This document shows, in pieces, positions 1 to 10,622 of a DNA stretch of 64,000 nt; the first letter of the stretch is position 1; every line of letters begins with the position of its first letter. A program made the position numbers and the translations under genes. The DNA is from Cololabis saira. Taxonomy: Eukaryota > Chordata > Actinopteri > Beloniformes > Belonidae. The DNA lies in the NCBI RefSeq assembly GCF_033807715.1, contig NC_084599.1, positions 3,160,125 through 3,224,124 on the forward strand, in the 5' to 3' direction. The notes beneath the pieces were generated by a model that saw only the letters and a program-made list of their open reading frames with translations, had not been told where the DNA came from and did no database searches.

Positions 1-981
1 GAGATACATTCCTCTATCACTTTGAGTCGATGTGCTTTCTCATGTGATGGCGCCTTAAAAGCTAAATGAGGCTGTTTGTGTTATTTTTAGCAACATTCAA
101 CGTACTTGTAGAAACCGCAGCCTTGCATAATGAGGCTGTTGCAGTGCTGCCTGTGGGGAGTTTCATCTGAAATAATATATATATACTGCCACCATGATGT
201 ACAACTCATGTGCCACTGCGTCTCCACCTGGCAACTCAAAGCAGGAAGTTGCAAAGCAGTATTGTGTAACTTCCTGTGCTAGCGTTTACAACAACAAAAG
301 GAGAATTGGGAGTCTAAAAATAGCATTGTAAACAAAGGCAAAGCTCTTAGTAAGACGTGCTAGCAGAAGCAGCAGGACTGAAAACACACTCTGGCCGGGG
401 AGTTGTAAACAGCCATTCTTAAACTGAGCCATGTAGCGCTCGCTTCTCTGCACATGCACGGCCCGGAGAATACACAAAGACATTCCTGCACTTTAGGGTG
501 TAATAGAGCACATATGTTAAAGAATAAAAATAAAACCATTCCCAGAAAGAAGCCTTCCCAGCACCCTGAGGAACAAACATGTACCCTTTTCATTTACTGT
601 CATCAAAGTCATCCCAATAATGCCACAGAGTGTGGGAAAACACCGACAGTCTTTAAACTAGAGATCTGATTACACCTTCAGACTTCACACTTTTATTGTC
701 ATAATACGAGGCATACAACGAAATTAAAGCAGCATGGAGTGGTGTTTCCCTTCAAAAATTGAAGTAAAAAAAGTATAAAATGAAAAAGTACAAAAATAAA
801 ATAGCACTAATAGTAAATAGTAAAACAAATTGTAAATCTTTACTGTAAACAACCAAAACACACCAGGCTCGCTGTTTTCCTAACCGAAAAAGTACACAAC
901 ATTTACCACAACCACTTTTAAATATTAGTTGTGAAGTTTACTCACAACTACGCAGCACTGAGCAAATATTATATATAGACA
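1..981. other. no gene recognised
   Basis: AT-rich sequence with short open frames only. A stretch near 685-720 containing a TTTTATTGTCAT motif resembles the 3' ends of fish LINE or SINE relics (compare 15221-15240), but I cannot assign it firmly. Confidence 0.4.
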
Positions 982-1227
982 CAGGACTGTCTCAGAAAAT
1001 TTGAATATTGTGATTTTCTGTAATGCAATTACAAAAACAAAAATGTCATACATTCTGGATTCATTACAAATCAACTGAAATATTGCAAGCCTTTTATTAT
1101 TTTAATATTGCTGATTATGGCTTACAGTTTAAGATTAAGATTCCCAGAATATTCTAATTTTTTGAGATAGTTTAAGAAAACTCAAATATCCTGTCACAGT
1201 ATTCTAATTTTCTGAGACAGTCCTGTA
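982..1227. mobile_element. palindromic Tc1/mariner-like MITE, copy 1
   Basis: Starts CAGGACTGTCTCAGAAA and ends with the inverted form TCTGAGACAGTCCTG followed by TA. The internal sequence is shared with copies at 9372-9565 and 15378-15748. A TA target and a long palindromic body with no coding capacity fit a non-autonomous Tc1/mariner element. This copy lacks the left TA and has lost part of one arm, so it is older or rearranged compared with the third copy. Confidence 0.75.
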
Positions 1228-1408
1228 TTATATATATATAATACAATAGCAATATGCGTTTGTTTGGAGAGTGGATTATATGATCTTGCAGAAGCACCTC
1301 CAGCCCATAGGCTAGTGTGTTTTAACTCCAGGTTTCCTGAGGGCTGATCTGGGACTGGGACATGGTGTCATTGAGTTTCCATTCACCAGGTTGGCAGGAG
1401 GCCCTGCC

Positions 1409-1502
1409 GTGCATGCTGGGGCGTGCACGTTGGAGCGTGCACGTTGGGGCGTGCACGTTGGGGCGTGCACGCTGGGGCGTGCACGTTGGGGCGTGCACGT
1501 GT
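1409..1502. repeat. 14-bp minisatellite
   Basis: About six and a half copies of a 14-bp unit, GGGCGTGCACGTTG. Each unit holds the palindrome GTGCAC. The array has no stops in several frames, so the open frames crossing it on both strands are artefacts. Confidence 0.9.
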
Positions 1503-2173
1503 ACCCCTCCCCCACGGGCCATTGGCTCTGGAGCAACACAGCATTCTAGTAGGAACTCAATCCCAGGAGGTTACAGGAGTCCACCACGGAACACCAAATC
1601 TCCCCACACTTCCAAACCTACTCCAGCAACAGCGCTGAAGGACGGCGCTGCTCGGCCCGGCACCACGGACACAATGGAAAACCAACCGGTCCCAACTGGA
1701 CCTTCCACTTTTACATTCCAGTGCTTTTGTTGTTTGTTTTTTTAAACCAAAAAGCAAGCTTGTAGTAAGTTAGGCCACGTTTCCACATAGCCGGGTATTT
1801 ACAAAAACGGATATTTCCCCCTCTACGTTTCGAAAAAAACCATCGTTTACACAAACCCGCATAAATATCTGTTAAGGTGCTATGAGCAGCCAAACCTACA
1901 GGGGGCAGTGTAACGAGAAGATAAAGTCGTGCTAGCCAATCAGAATCCTGGAAAAAAACATCAACAAATGACACGAGTAACTTCCAGTTACTTCCAAGAT
2001 GAACCAGAGTCTTTCGTTTGGACAGAGAAGTGGAGTTACTTTTAAGTGTGACGTTAGAATATAAAACAGGTAAAATACAAGAAAATATTGACGGTGGCCA
2101 AACTAATTGTAAACACAGGTGTCACTCATGACGCTGGTGACGTTTCTGTCTCATAATGTGACGTTCTGAAGCC

Positions 2174-2874
2174 TAAGGGTGCTTTCAGACCTGTGGCCCG
2201 TTTGTTTTGTTCCGATTCAGGGGCTAAATCGATACAGTTGTTCAGTTTCTCGTTCGTTGGGTTTGTGTTCACAAGGCAAACATCTGTAGCGGTTCAAAGC
2301 TGTTAACAAATGCCATGCGCGAACCAGCTTTTCTCTGATTGGTCAAATGAACGTGGAAGGAGTTTCCTCTTCCACACCTTGGGATAAACAACACTCCCCT
2401 TCCAGCACAGCGCAGACCGCAACCGCCGGCTTTAGGCTGATTTATGGTTCTGCGTTACACCAACGCAGAGCCTACGACGTAGGGTACGGCGTAGGGTACG
2501 GCGTAGGCTCTGCGTCGATTTAATGCGGAACCATAAATCAGGCTTTACCCATTCATTTATGTGCACGGTGCACAAACCCTGCCCGAATTGGACATTGTTT
2601 AATTTCACCGTGCCGCGCTGGGACGACATCTCGGCACGTCCAATAGGAGAGAAGAGAGAAAGTTGTGTCCAATAGGAGAGAAGGTGGTGGAGGCTGCACC
2701 GACTCTTCTCCTTGCGCTGCGGTCGCACATACACATGAATGGAGTTGTGTCGGTTGCTGTGTGGATTATGTTCTCACTATAAATTAAAAAAATTAACCGT
2801 TTCAGGTCTGGAATGGAAACGCTCCCTGTTCCGGAACAACTGCTCCAAATGGGACAGAGGTGAAAGCACCCTAA
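2174..2874. mobile_element. Harbinger-like MITE, TAA target duplication
   Basis: The inverted ends GGGTGCTTTCAGACCTG and CAGAGGTGAAAGCACCC are flanked on both sides by TAA, the 3-bp target typical of PIF/Harbinger elements. It lies inside 1771-3048 and itself contains the palindromic MITE at 2434-2543. A half copy of the same family is at 62953-63110. It is non-coding. Confidence 0.7.
2434..2543. mobile_element. palindromic 'GCTGATTTATGG' MITE, copy 1
   Basis: Ends GGCTGATTTATGGTTC and GAACCATAAATCAGG form a near-perfect hairpin. The loop region carries a tandem 12-bp motif, CGTAGGGTACGG. Further copies or half copies are at 11568, 16927, 18718, 36549 and 36811. It is the innermost element of the 1.8-3.0 kb stack. 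Confidence 0.8.
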
Positions 2875-3127
2875 ATGTCCATTTCCCTCTGTTTACAAGC
2901 AAACGTGAAGACGGAGTTTTTGCAAATCTCCACTTTTGGAGTTTTCAGAAATGATGGTTTTTGGAGACTTTGATCTTCGTTTTCGTGTAAACGAATGGCC
3001 AAAAAGCATGAAAACACCACCGTTTCTGCTACGTGGAAACAGGGCCTAGTTTCAATTTATTGTGCTTTCGGAAATTCTTTTTGCATCTGTGTCAGTCAGA
3101 ATACATGGTTAAAAACAAGAAAACGTG

Positions 3128-4133
3128 GGCTACAGAACCAGGGACTGGACTACAGAACCAGAGACTGGACTTCAGAACCAGGGACTGTGGACTACTGAAC
3201 CAGAGACTGGGCTACAGAACCACAGACTGGACTACAGAACTAGGGACTGGGCTACAGAACCAGAGACTGGGCTACTGAACCAGAGACTAGACTACTGAAC
3301 CAGGGACTGGGCTACAGAACCAGAGACTGGGCTACAGAACCAGAACCTGGACTACTGAACCAGAGACCGGGCTACAGAACCAGAGACTGGACTACAGAAC
3401 CAGGGACTGGGCTACAGAACCAGAGACTGGACTACAGAACCAGAGACTAGACTACTGAACCAGGGACTGGACTACAGAACCAGGGACTGGGCTACAGAAC
3501 CAGGGACTGGACTACAGAACCAGGGACTGGGCTACAGAACCAGAGACTGGGCTACAGAACCAGAACCTGGACTACTGAACCAGAGACCGGGCTACAGAAC
3601 CAGAGACTGGACTACAGAACCAGAGACTGGACTACAGAACCAGAGACTAGGCTACAGAACCAGAGACTGGGCTACAAAACCAGAGACTGGGCTACAGAAC
3701 CACAGACTGGGCTACAGAACCAGAGATTGGACTACAGAACCAGAACCAGAGACTGGGCTACAGAACCACAGACTGGGCTACAGAACCAGAGATTGGACTA
3801 CAGAACCAGAACCAGAGACTGGGCTACAGAACCACAGACTGGGCTACAGAACCAGAGACTGGACTACAGAACCAGAGACTGGACTACAGAACCAGAGACT
3901 AGGCTACAGAACCAGAGACTGGGCTACAAAACCAGAGACTGGGCTACAGAACCACAGACTGGGCTACAGAACCAGAGATTGGACTACAGAACCAGAACCA
4001 GAGACTGGGCTACAGAACCAGAGACTGGACTACAGAACCAGAGACTGGACTACAGAACCAGAGACTGGACTACAGAACCAGGGACTGGGCTACAGAACCA
4101 CAGACTGGACTACAGAACCAGAACTGTGGGCTA
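3128..4133. repeat. 20-bp minisatellite, about 50 units
   Basis: Tandem CTACAGAACCAGAGACTGGG units with point variants (grouped GG/GA changes and occasional 6-bp AACCAG insertions). The unit lacks stops in some frames, so long open frames run through it. The 20-bp period means the translated repeat cycles every 60 bases. I see no reason to call it coding. Confidence 0.95.
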
Positions 4134-4139
4134 CAGGAA

Positions 4140-4376
4140 GGGAGGGTGCGCGCGCACCAACACAACACGCACGCCCGCCACACGAACACGTGCGCAGAGC
4201 GCGCGCCCTCGCGCCTCGCTGCCCATCCCCCACTCCGACACAAAACACACAAATAAACCACCAAAACACCGCAATAACTCCGAACAAACGCCCGCTACGC
4301 ACTCATACATGGACACTCTACACGCGAGCACGATTTATAACGGCAATAATGAAGCGTAAAGAGCAGAAATACTCAC
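4140..4376. promoter_or_regulatory. CpG-rich patch
   Basis: A short stretch unusually rich in CpG (GCGCGCGCAC, AGCGCGCGCCCTCGCG) within AT-rich surroundings. It lies immediately downstream, on the minus strand, of the possible splice donor at 4371-4376. Methylation-free CpG clusters often mark promoters; here this is only an inference. Confidence 0.25.
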
Positions 4377-4690
4377 CAGAAGCTCCAGATCACACAAGGG
4401 GGGAGATTCTCTGCTCCAAATATGGAACCTCCTCCTCCACTCCGCTGTTCTGCTCTGATTAAACCCCGACAAAAGCGTTATAACGGCCGGCACAGTCCCC
4501 AATGAGCGATGTGTGTTTGATGTACGGCTGTATGTGCTCATAAATCCCCCTGAAAGAGCTGGATGTACAGTCTAGAATGTAGGTTTGCTCGCTAGTAGAG
4601 AGAAGAGCCAGCGCTTCAGCAGCAGCTTCAGCAGCAGAGCGGTCTGAAACACGGCCTGACCCGGCAGGAGAAAATGAGAGGGGCCTGCGG
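4377..4690 (-). other. possible 5' exon with splice donor (weak)
   Basis: Read on the minus strand, unique sequence ends GGAGCTTCTG and is followed by GTGAGTATTT, a strong donor match. It sits beside a CpG-rich patch and is preceded by the G-rich array. The open frame continuing in from the array terminates inside this stretch, so if it is transcribed it may be an untranslated first exon. I see no downstream exon before the window edge. It could equally be chance or part of an unknown repeat. Confidence 0.2.
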
Positions 4691-4700
4691 AGCAGCAGAG

Positions 4701-5520
4701 CCGGGGAGTAGAGTAGAGCAGCACCCGGGCTGGGGGGGGGGACCAGGGGGGGAGTAGAGTAGAGCAGGACCCGGGCTGGGGGGGGAGTACAGTAGAGCAG
4801 CACCCGGGCTGGGGGGGGGGGACCAGGGGTGGAGTAGAGTAGAGCAGCACCCGGGCTGGGGGGGGGGGGGGGGGGGGGCGGCAGGGGGGGAGTAGAGTAG
4901 AGCAGGACCCGGGCTGGGGGGGGACCAGGGGGGGAGTAGAGTAGAGCAGGACCCGGGCTGGGGGGGGGGACCAGGGGGGGAGTAGAGTAGAGCAGGGCCC
5001 GGGCTGGGGGGGGGGGGGGGGGGGCAGGGGGGGAGTAGAGTAGAGCAGGACCCGGGAGCAGGGGGGGGGAGCAGGGGGGAGTAGAGTAGAGCAGGACCCG
5101 GGAGCAGGGGGGAGTAGAGTAGAGCAGGACCCGGGCTGGGGGGGGGGGGGGCCAGGGGGGAGTAGAGTAGAGCAGGACCCGGGCTGGGGGGGGACCAGGG
5201 GGGAGTAGAGTAGAGCAGCACCGGGGCTGAGGGGAGTAGAGTAGAGCAGCACCGGGGCTAGGGGGGAGTAGAGTAGAGCAGCACCGGGGCTGGGGAGTAG
5301 CGTAGAGCAGCACCGGGGAGTAGAGTAGAGCAGCGCTGGGGAGTAGAGTAGAGCAGCACCGGGGCTGGGGGAGAGTAGAGTAGAGCAGGCCGGGCTGGGG
5401 GGGGAGTAGAGTAGAGCAGCCCCGGGCTGGGGAGGGAGCAGAGTAGAGCAGCACCGGAGCTAGGGGGGAGTAGAGTAGAGCAGCACCGGGGGAGGGGGGC
5501 GGCACCGGGGCTGGGGGGGA
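4701..5520. repeat. G-rich minisatellite
   Basis: Degenerate units of roughly 30-50 bp containing GAGTAGAGTAGAGCAG, CCCGGGCTGG and long G runs (up to about 20 Gs near 4858-4878). Unit length varies mainly in the G tract. The long proline/leucine/tyrosine frames on the minus strand (for example 4459-5571) are read-through of this repeat, not genes. The strand asymmetry and G runs predict quadruplex formation and make the assembled length uncertain. Confidence 0.9.
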
Positions 5521-5654
5521 CACCAACTCCAGCAAACACGCAGGAAAACCGCACGGAATTACACAATTCAATTAACTGTCCCTCCACCCCAGGGGGCAGA
5601 TGATCATATACTGTGTGTACAGAGCAAGCATGCAGGTGACAAAGCCGATGTGTA

Positions 5655-5658
<4 letters not shown>

Positions 5659-5748
<90 letters not shown>

Positions 5749-5917
5749 CGTGTATGTATATGTCTGTGTGGCTATGTGTGTGTATATGTCTGTGTGGCTA
5801 TGTGTGTGTGTGTGTATGTGTGTATATGTCTGTGTGGCTATGTGTGTGTGTGTATGTGTGTATATGTCTGTGTGGCTATGTGTGTGTGTGTGTGTATGTG
5901 TGTATATGTCTGTGTGG

Positions 5918-5953
<36 letters not shown>

Positions 5954-6023
5954 CTGTGTGGCTATGTGTGTGTATGTGTGTGTGTATATGTCTGTGTGGC
6001 TATGTGTGTATATGTCTGTGTGG

Positions 6024-6105
<82 letters not shown>
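5659..6105. repeat. compound (TG)n array with TATGTCTGTGTGGC insertions
   Basis: Long pure TG tracts at both ends. The middle holds several copies of a TATGTCTGTGTGGCTATG unit separated by short TG runs. Cysteine/valine open frames here are repeat artefacts. Confidence 0.97.
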
Positions 6106-6109
<4 letters not shown>

Positions 6110-6660
6110 ACGCGTTAACTTAACGTCCTCTTAACGCCGACAATTTTTTTTGACGCACGATTAACGTGCAGGATAAAAAATAAAAAAAAACGTGCATTCT
6201 ATAATTTATAGGAGAAGGGGATATTTTTTGAGCCTTTTATTTTCCTCCATATGAGGTTAGACATAATTACATGGAAAATGTAACTGACCAATGCACTTCT
6301 TGTCCAATGTTTGTGATGCATATGGTTCATTGTTTTACATTGCGCTGCTTAAAAAAACAGAATCTTAAGTTAGTCTTTCCAAGTGTAAAGTTGGGACTAC
6401 ATTGTGTTTGTATTTATGAAGGAATGTTACATTCAGGTCAAAAGCTTTTTTTGTGGAAAGTTGAATAAACATTGGCATAAAGCAGCATATTTGCCCTTTC
6501 TCATGTTGTTAACAGTATTAAAAACATTTTTTTTAAAAACCTTAAGGTAATTTAGAACAGCAAAAAATGTGTGAATAAATGTGTGAATAAATGTGTGATT
6601 AATATGCGATTAATCGCGAGTTAACTATGGACAACATGTGAATAATCACGATGCTGGGTG
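6106..6660. mobile_element. possible degraded TIR element
   Basis: The left part carries GCGTTAACTTAACG, GTTAACG-type words and ACGATTAACGTGC. The right end has GCGATTAATCGCGAGTTAAC, which reads as related inverted motifs. No coding potential beyond short frames. Weak assignment. Confidence 0.3.
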
Positions 6661-6782
6661 TGTTTATGCCGTACCCATGAGATGGCAGCTAGTGGACAGG
6701 GAGGATATAATCACCAAACGTGATGAAAGAATCTCTTACCCTACCTTTAATAATACACAAGGTCCTGTCAAGAAAATGAGAG

Positions 6783-6784
<2 letters not shown>

Positions 6785-6869
<85 letters not shown>
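6785..6869. repeat. (TG)n microsatellite
   Basis: Uninterrupted TG dinucleotides, about 42 units. Confidence 0.98.
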
Positions 6870-6874
<5 letters not shown>

Positions 6875-6949
6875 AGATATACAGTATGTATATGATAAGA
6901 GATGATATGTTACATATAAATGTGTAATAGATTATTTGTACTGTGTGCA

Positions 6950-6959
6950 CACAGTCACG

Positions 6960-7002
<43 letters not shown>

Positions 7003-7116
7003 CACGCCCCACACACACACGCACACACATAGTCACGCCACACACACACGCACACACATAGTCACGCCACACACACACGCACACACACAGTCATGCCCCC
7101 CCCACACACACACACT
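6950..7116. repeat. (CA)n with GTCACGCC spacer repeats
   Basis: A pure CA run (6961-7000) is followed by several copies of a ~28-bp unit made of a short CA run plus AGTCACGCCAC. It is a compound minisatellite that grew out of the CA tract. Confidence 0.95.
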
Positions 7117-7204
7117 GTAATCTCCTACCATCAGTATTATCTCATTACACAACATGGTCTCAGTGAGGTCAGGAAGGTCCTGCTTGAGGACAGACAGCAG
7201 GGCC

Positions 7205-7305
7205 AGATACACACAGATACACACAGATACACACAGATACACACAGATACACACAGATACACACAGATACACACAGATACACACAGATACACACAGATAC
7301 ACACA
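7205..7305. repeat. 10-bp tandem repeat (AGATACACAC)n
   Basis: Ten near-identical AGATACACAC units. Confidence 0.97.
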
Positions 7306-7317
7306 GGTCCAAGAAAC

Positions 7318-7400
7318 AGATTCTGGACAAGATCACAATCACAATCAGAATCAGCTTTATTGGCCAAGTTTAAACATGCCAGACAGGGAATTTGATTCCG
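7318..7400 (-). mobile_element. CR1/Rex1-type LINE 3' end relic
   Basis: Contains (AATCAC)/(AATCAG) repeats followed by AGCTTTATTGGCCAAGTT. On the minus strand this reads as a LINE 3' end with an AATAAA-type signal and a short-repeat tail, as seen in fish CR1-like elements. 5'-truncated and non-coding. Confidence 0.5.
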
Positions 7401-7487
7401 GTTATTTTGCTCACTGTACCCAGAACAGATGTAGCTCTTATTAACATGAGGTAGACAGTATTATTGACGCATTGTTACAGCATATGA

Positions 7488-7490
<3 letters not shown>

Positions 7491-7567
<77 letters not shown>
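7491..7567. repeat. (ATT)n microsatellite
   Basis: About 25 uninterrupted ATT units. Confidence 0.98.
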
Positions 7568-7573
7568 GCACAG

Positions 7574-7903
7574 TACGGAAAAGTATTAGGGCCAAGCAGG
7601 ACAAAAATAAAAATAATATTTTAGAGGAGGAAGATTTTTTTTTCATTGTGCACTTCGAGAAAAAAGTCAAAATGTTGAGAAAAAAGTCAAAATTTCGTGA
7701 ATAAAGTTGAAATGCTAAGGAAAAAGGCAAAATTTCAACTTTATTCATGAAATTTCAACTTTATTCTTGAAATTGTATTTCAACATTAATCTCGACATTT
7801 CAACTTTTTTTTCGACATTTGGACTTTTTTCTCGAAGTGCACAATAAAAAAAAATCTTCCCCTGTCAAATATTTTTTCTCGTGCCTGGCCCTGATATTCC
7901 GTA
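7574..7903. mobile_element. hairpin MITE, 'CTCGACATTT' family, copy 1
   Basis: Inverted ends TACGGAAAAGTATTAGGGCC and GGCCCTGATATTCCGTA. The interior is a long palindrome of simple words (GAGAAAAAAGTC on the left, GACTTTTTTCTC on the right) bracketed by GTGCACTTCGAG / CTCGAAGTGCAC. Related copies are at 13223-14082 and 35735-35897. No coding potential. Confidence 0.75.
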
Positions 7904-7930
7904 GCAAAGTGATTGATTCTCTGAGACTCT

Positions 7931-8050
7931 ATGAGTGATGAGATTCATCAGAGCAACAGCTTGGTGGAGAAACTGTCTCTGAGTCTGGAGGGTTTGGTTA
8001 CAGAGCTCTGTAGATCCGTCCAGAGGGGAGGAGTTGGAACAGACTGTCCT
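7931..8050 (+). other. short unique ORF start, unassigned
   Basis: An ATG preceded in frame by a nearby stop opens about 40 non-repetitive residues (serine/leucine/glutamate-rich, helix-like) and then runs into the GGTCCT minisatellite as a Gly-Pro repeat. I do not recognise it. The extension into the repeat argues against a genuine protein. Confidence 0.15.
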
Positions 8051-8284
8051 GGGTGTGAGGGGTCTGGTCCTGGTCCTGGTCCTGGGTGTGAGGGGTCTGG
8101 TCCTGGTCCTGGTCCTGGGTGTGAGGGGTCTGGTCCTGGTCCTGGTCCTGGTCCTGGGTGTGAGGGGTCTGGTCCTGGTCCTGGTCCTGGTCCTGGTCCT
8201 GGTCCTGGTCCTGGTCCTGGTCCTGGTCCTGGTCCTGGTCCTGGTCCTGGTCCTGGTCCTGGGTGTGAGGGGTCTGGTCCTCCC
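8047..8284. repeat. (GGTCCT)n minisatellite
   Basis: Hexamer GGTCCT runs are interrupted by GGGTGTGAGGGGTCT blocks. The longest pure run is about 8170-8260. It translates as Gly-Pro, Leu-Val or Asp-Gln repeats depending on frame. Confidence 0.96.
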
Positions 8285-9104
8285 TCTGTCTTCTACAGGT
8301 CAAGGTTTGCAGGACAGAAATGTTGTCAGTTCTACCTGTGTAAGCTCACACCTGTGTGGGGCTCAAAACCCTCAAATAAGGTCTGGAAATTCACAAGAAA
8401 AAAAAATGATTACATGAACAATTGTGAGTTTAAAAAAAAAAAAAAATATGAGGAAAAAAGAAAGAAGAAACTCTGATTTTGTAAACCTAAATTGCAAGAA
8501 ATAAGCTGTGAAATCCTGACTTCATGAACTCATGAGTTTGTGAGGAAAGAAAAGTCTGTCATTTAATTTGGAATCAATGAAAATCCGTCCCATTGCTTTG
8601 CTACTCCTTCACACGTCACACACAAGTCTCTTCAACGTCCACGCACCCATGATCAGTTTGGGATTTGGGCCAGAACGAGAACATTTCTCTTGGTAGTCCT
8701 CAGTGAGGTGGCAGGGTGGGGTCATCGTGCCCCAGAGCCGTCTGTGTTGTGATGCCCAAGGCTTTTCTCACCAAAGAGAGGTGATGGAGTCAGATCTGGG
8801 AGTCGGTCTCCGGACCGTCATCTGTGGCTCATGCGCTTTTCCAGTGGCTGCACATCCAGCACTTAACAGAGCTGGCCTTTAGAAGCCCATCCCAGCATTA
8901 CACATGCCACATTCCCATCAAACAACAAGGAATACTTCATCCCGCCCATGGCATATTCAGTGCTCTAACCATGACAAGGTCTCAACAACAGGATCTGTCT
9001 TGTTAAGGCCGTACGGTGATGGTGCTGCTCTGCTCACGGCTATAACTTCATTACATTATAGAATCATGTATATGTGTTATAATAATACGGCAGAGATGGA
9101 GACA
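8285..9104. other. no gene recognised
   Basis: Apparently unique sequence with an A-rich patch at 8396-8470. No domain or repeat recognised. Confidence 0.4.
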
Positions 9105-10020
9105 GATACTGTCAGGGCTGGGGATCCATTCAAATGTCAAGAATCAATTTGATTCCAATTCTTAAGATTTAGAATCGATTATCAAAATTTGATTCGATTC
9201 CATTCCGATATTGATTTGGGTTAGTGTTATTAAAACTGTTTTTTCAGCTGTTGCATGAATTATATGACTGTAGTTCTGCAACATATTAATACTAGTATTA
9301 TATTGAGATTCAACAGCAAGTATTGCAGCTAATGATGCTGTAAGGACCAATCAGCTCCCAGAATGCTGACATACAGGACTGTCTCAGAAAATTAGAATAT
9401 TGTGATAAAGTTCTTTATTTTCTGTAATGCAATTAAAAAAACAAAAATGTCATACATTCTGGATTCATTACAAATCAACTGAAATATTGCAAGCCTTTTG
9501 TTATTTTAATATTGCTGATTATTGCAGAAAATAACAATATTCTAATGTTCTGAGACAGTCCTGTAACTGCTTTCAGAAACATCGTGGGTCAGAATTACCA
9601 AACAGATCCAGGGAGGAAACAGAGACGGATGAAATCGGTTTTATTTTTTTCCCACATTCCGTATTTATTTTTTCCATTTTCGTAATATTTCGGTTTTTAA
9701 TTTTTGAGAATTTGGTTTTTAGCATTTTATGCAAATGTAACCCCTAGACAGTATATAAAGTAATGAAATATAGACAATTTATGCAATTATAACTAAAAAA
9801 CTTTAATGTTTTCATATCTTTAAACATATGTAAAGGCAAAAACATGGCACCAGTTATTCTCGTGTCCAACAAAACATTCCTTTTTGGGGCATAAACAAAA
9901 AAATACCAAAAGTTGTAATGTAATGATGAAAAAAATCGATTTTTAGACATATGAATCGATTTTTAGGAATTAACTTGAGAATGGATTTAGAATCAGAACA
10001 TTTTTTTCAACACAGGCCTA
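9105..10020. mobile_element. AATCGATT-rich element interrupted by a mariner MITE
   Basis: The left part (about 9115-9200) carries GAATCAATTTGATTCC and AGAATCGATT words. The right part (about 9920-10010) has ATCGATTTTTAG and GAATCAGAACA words in reverse sense. These look like the two arms of one element. The mariner-type MITE at 9372-9565 lies between them. Exact ends are unclear. Confidence 0.4.
9372..9565. mobile_element. Tc1/mariner-like MITE, copy 2
   Basis: TA-flanked; begins CAGGACTGTCTCAGAAAA and ends TTCTGAGACAGTCCTG. The centre is deleted relative to the copy at 15378. The TA dinucleotides at both edges are the expected target duplication. Confidence 0.85.
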
Positions 10021-10239
10021 GATACTGTGCGTGCGTGAGAACTAAGAGAGACATTTACTGCAGGAACTCAAACAGCTGAAGACTCCTGAGTGGAACGAGC
10101 ATGCAAACCCAGATCTGCTGCAGAGCAGGGAGAACCAGGATTAAATCCCAGGGTGCAGGGATACAAGAAGAGACCAGACTGGTCTTATGGAGCTGAAAGC
10201 TCGTCTTTCAGGGCCGGGGTTTATTCTCCAGCCGTGAGC

Positions 10240-10400
10240 ACCACAAGTTTATTTATATAGCGCAATTCAACACAAGGTCATTCAAAGTGCTTTACATCAA
10301 CATTAAAAGCAGCAAGAAACAATTAAACAGTAAATAACAAATAAAATGAAATAAAATGATAAGAAAGGAGGTAAAATAATAGAAAGCACAAGTTGTTAGT
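10240..10400. mobile_element. LINE/SINE 3'-end relic
   Basis: TTTATTTATATAGCGCA followed by TTCAAAGTGCTTTACA and A-rich repeats is a familiar fish retroposon 3' end read on the minus strand. No coding part is present. Confidence 0.5.
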
Positions 10401-10622
10401 CAGTAAGGGCAGTAGATCCAGCAGGTTCATCACCTCTATACAATGGCAAGAATGACGTTTCTATACGGTCAAAACGTACAAAGACCGGGTCAAATACAGT
10501 ATTACAAAAGTAATCTGTGCCGATTCGTACAGTGAATTAAACCAATTTAACAATTGTACGTCACAATGCCTGTATTCAGGGCTTATCCATAACTTTGTGT
10601 GGTTTTCAAAAATCATAAGTAT

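Larger units (their letters stand above)
1771..3048. mobile_element. outer TIR element of a nested stack
   Basis: Left end TAGGCCACGTTTCCACATAG and right end CTACGTGGAAACAGGGCCTA are imperfect inverted repeats. Further in, sequences about fitting A/T-rich tails (Kxx near 1800 and 2990) also mirror each other. It has no transposase. The interior is interrupted by the Harbinger-like element at 2174-2874. The superfamily is uncertain; a TA lies at each outer edge. Confidence 0.6.

Noticed and set aside
4459..5571. 370-codon proline/leucine/tyrosine-rich minus-strand frame and its overlapping relatives
   Set aside because: Read-through of the G-rich minisatellite in all frames; the repeat explains the sequence.
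5600..6123. Cysteine/valine-rich frames of about 150-170 codons
   Set aside because: Translation of (TG)n, open in three frames at once.
7931..8476. 181-codon frame with Gly-Pro repeats
   Set aside because: Only about 40 residues lie outside the (GGTCCT)n array and they match nothing I know.
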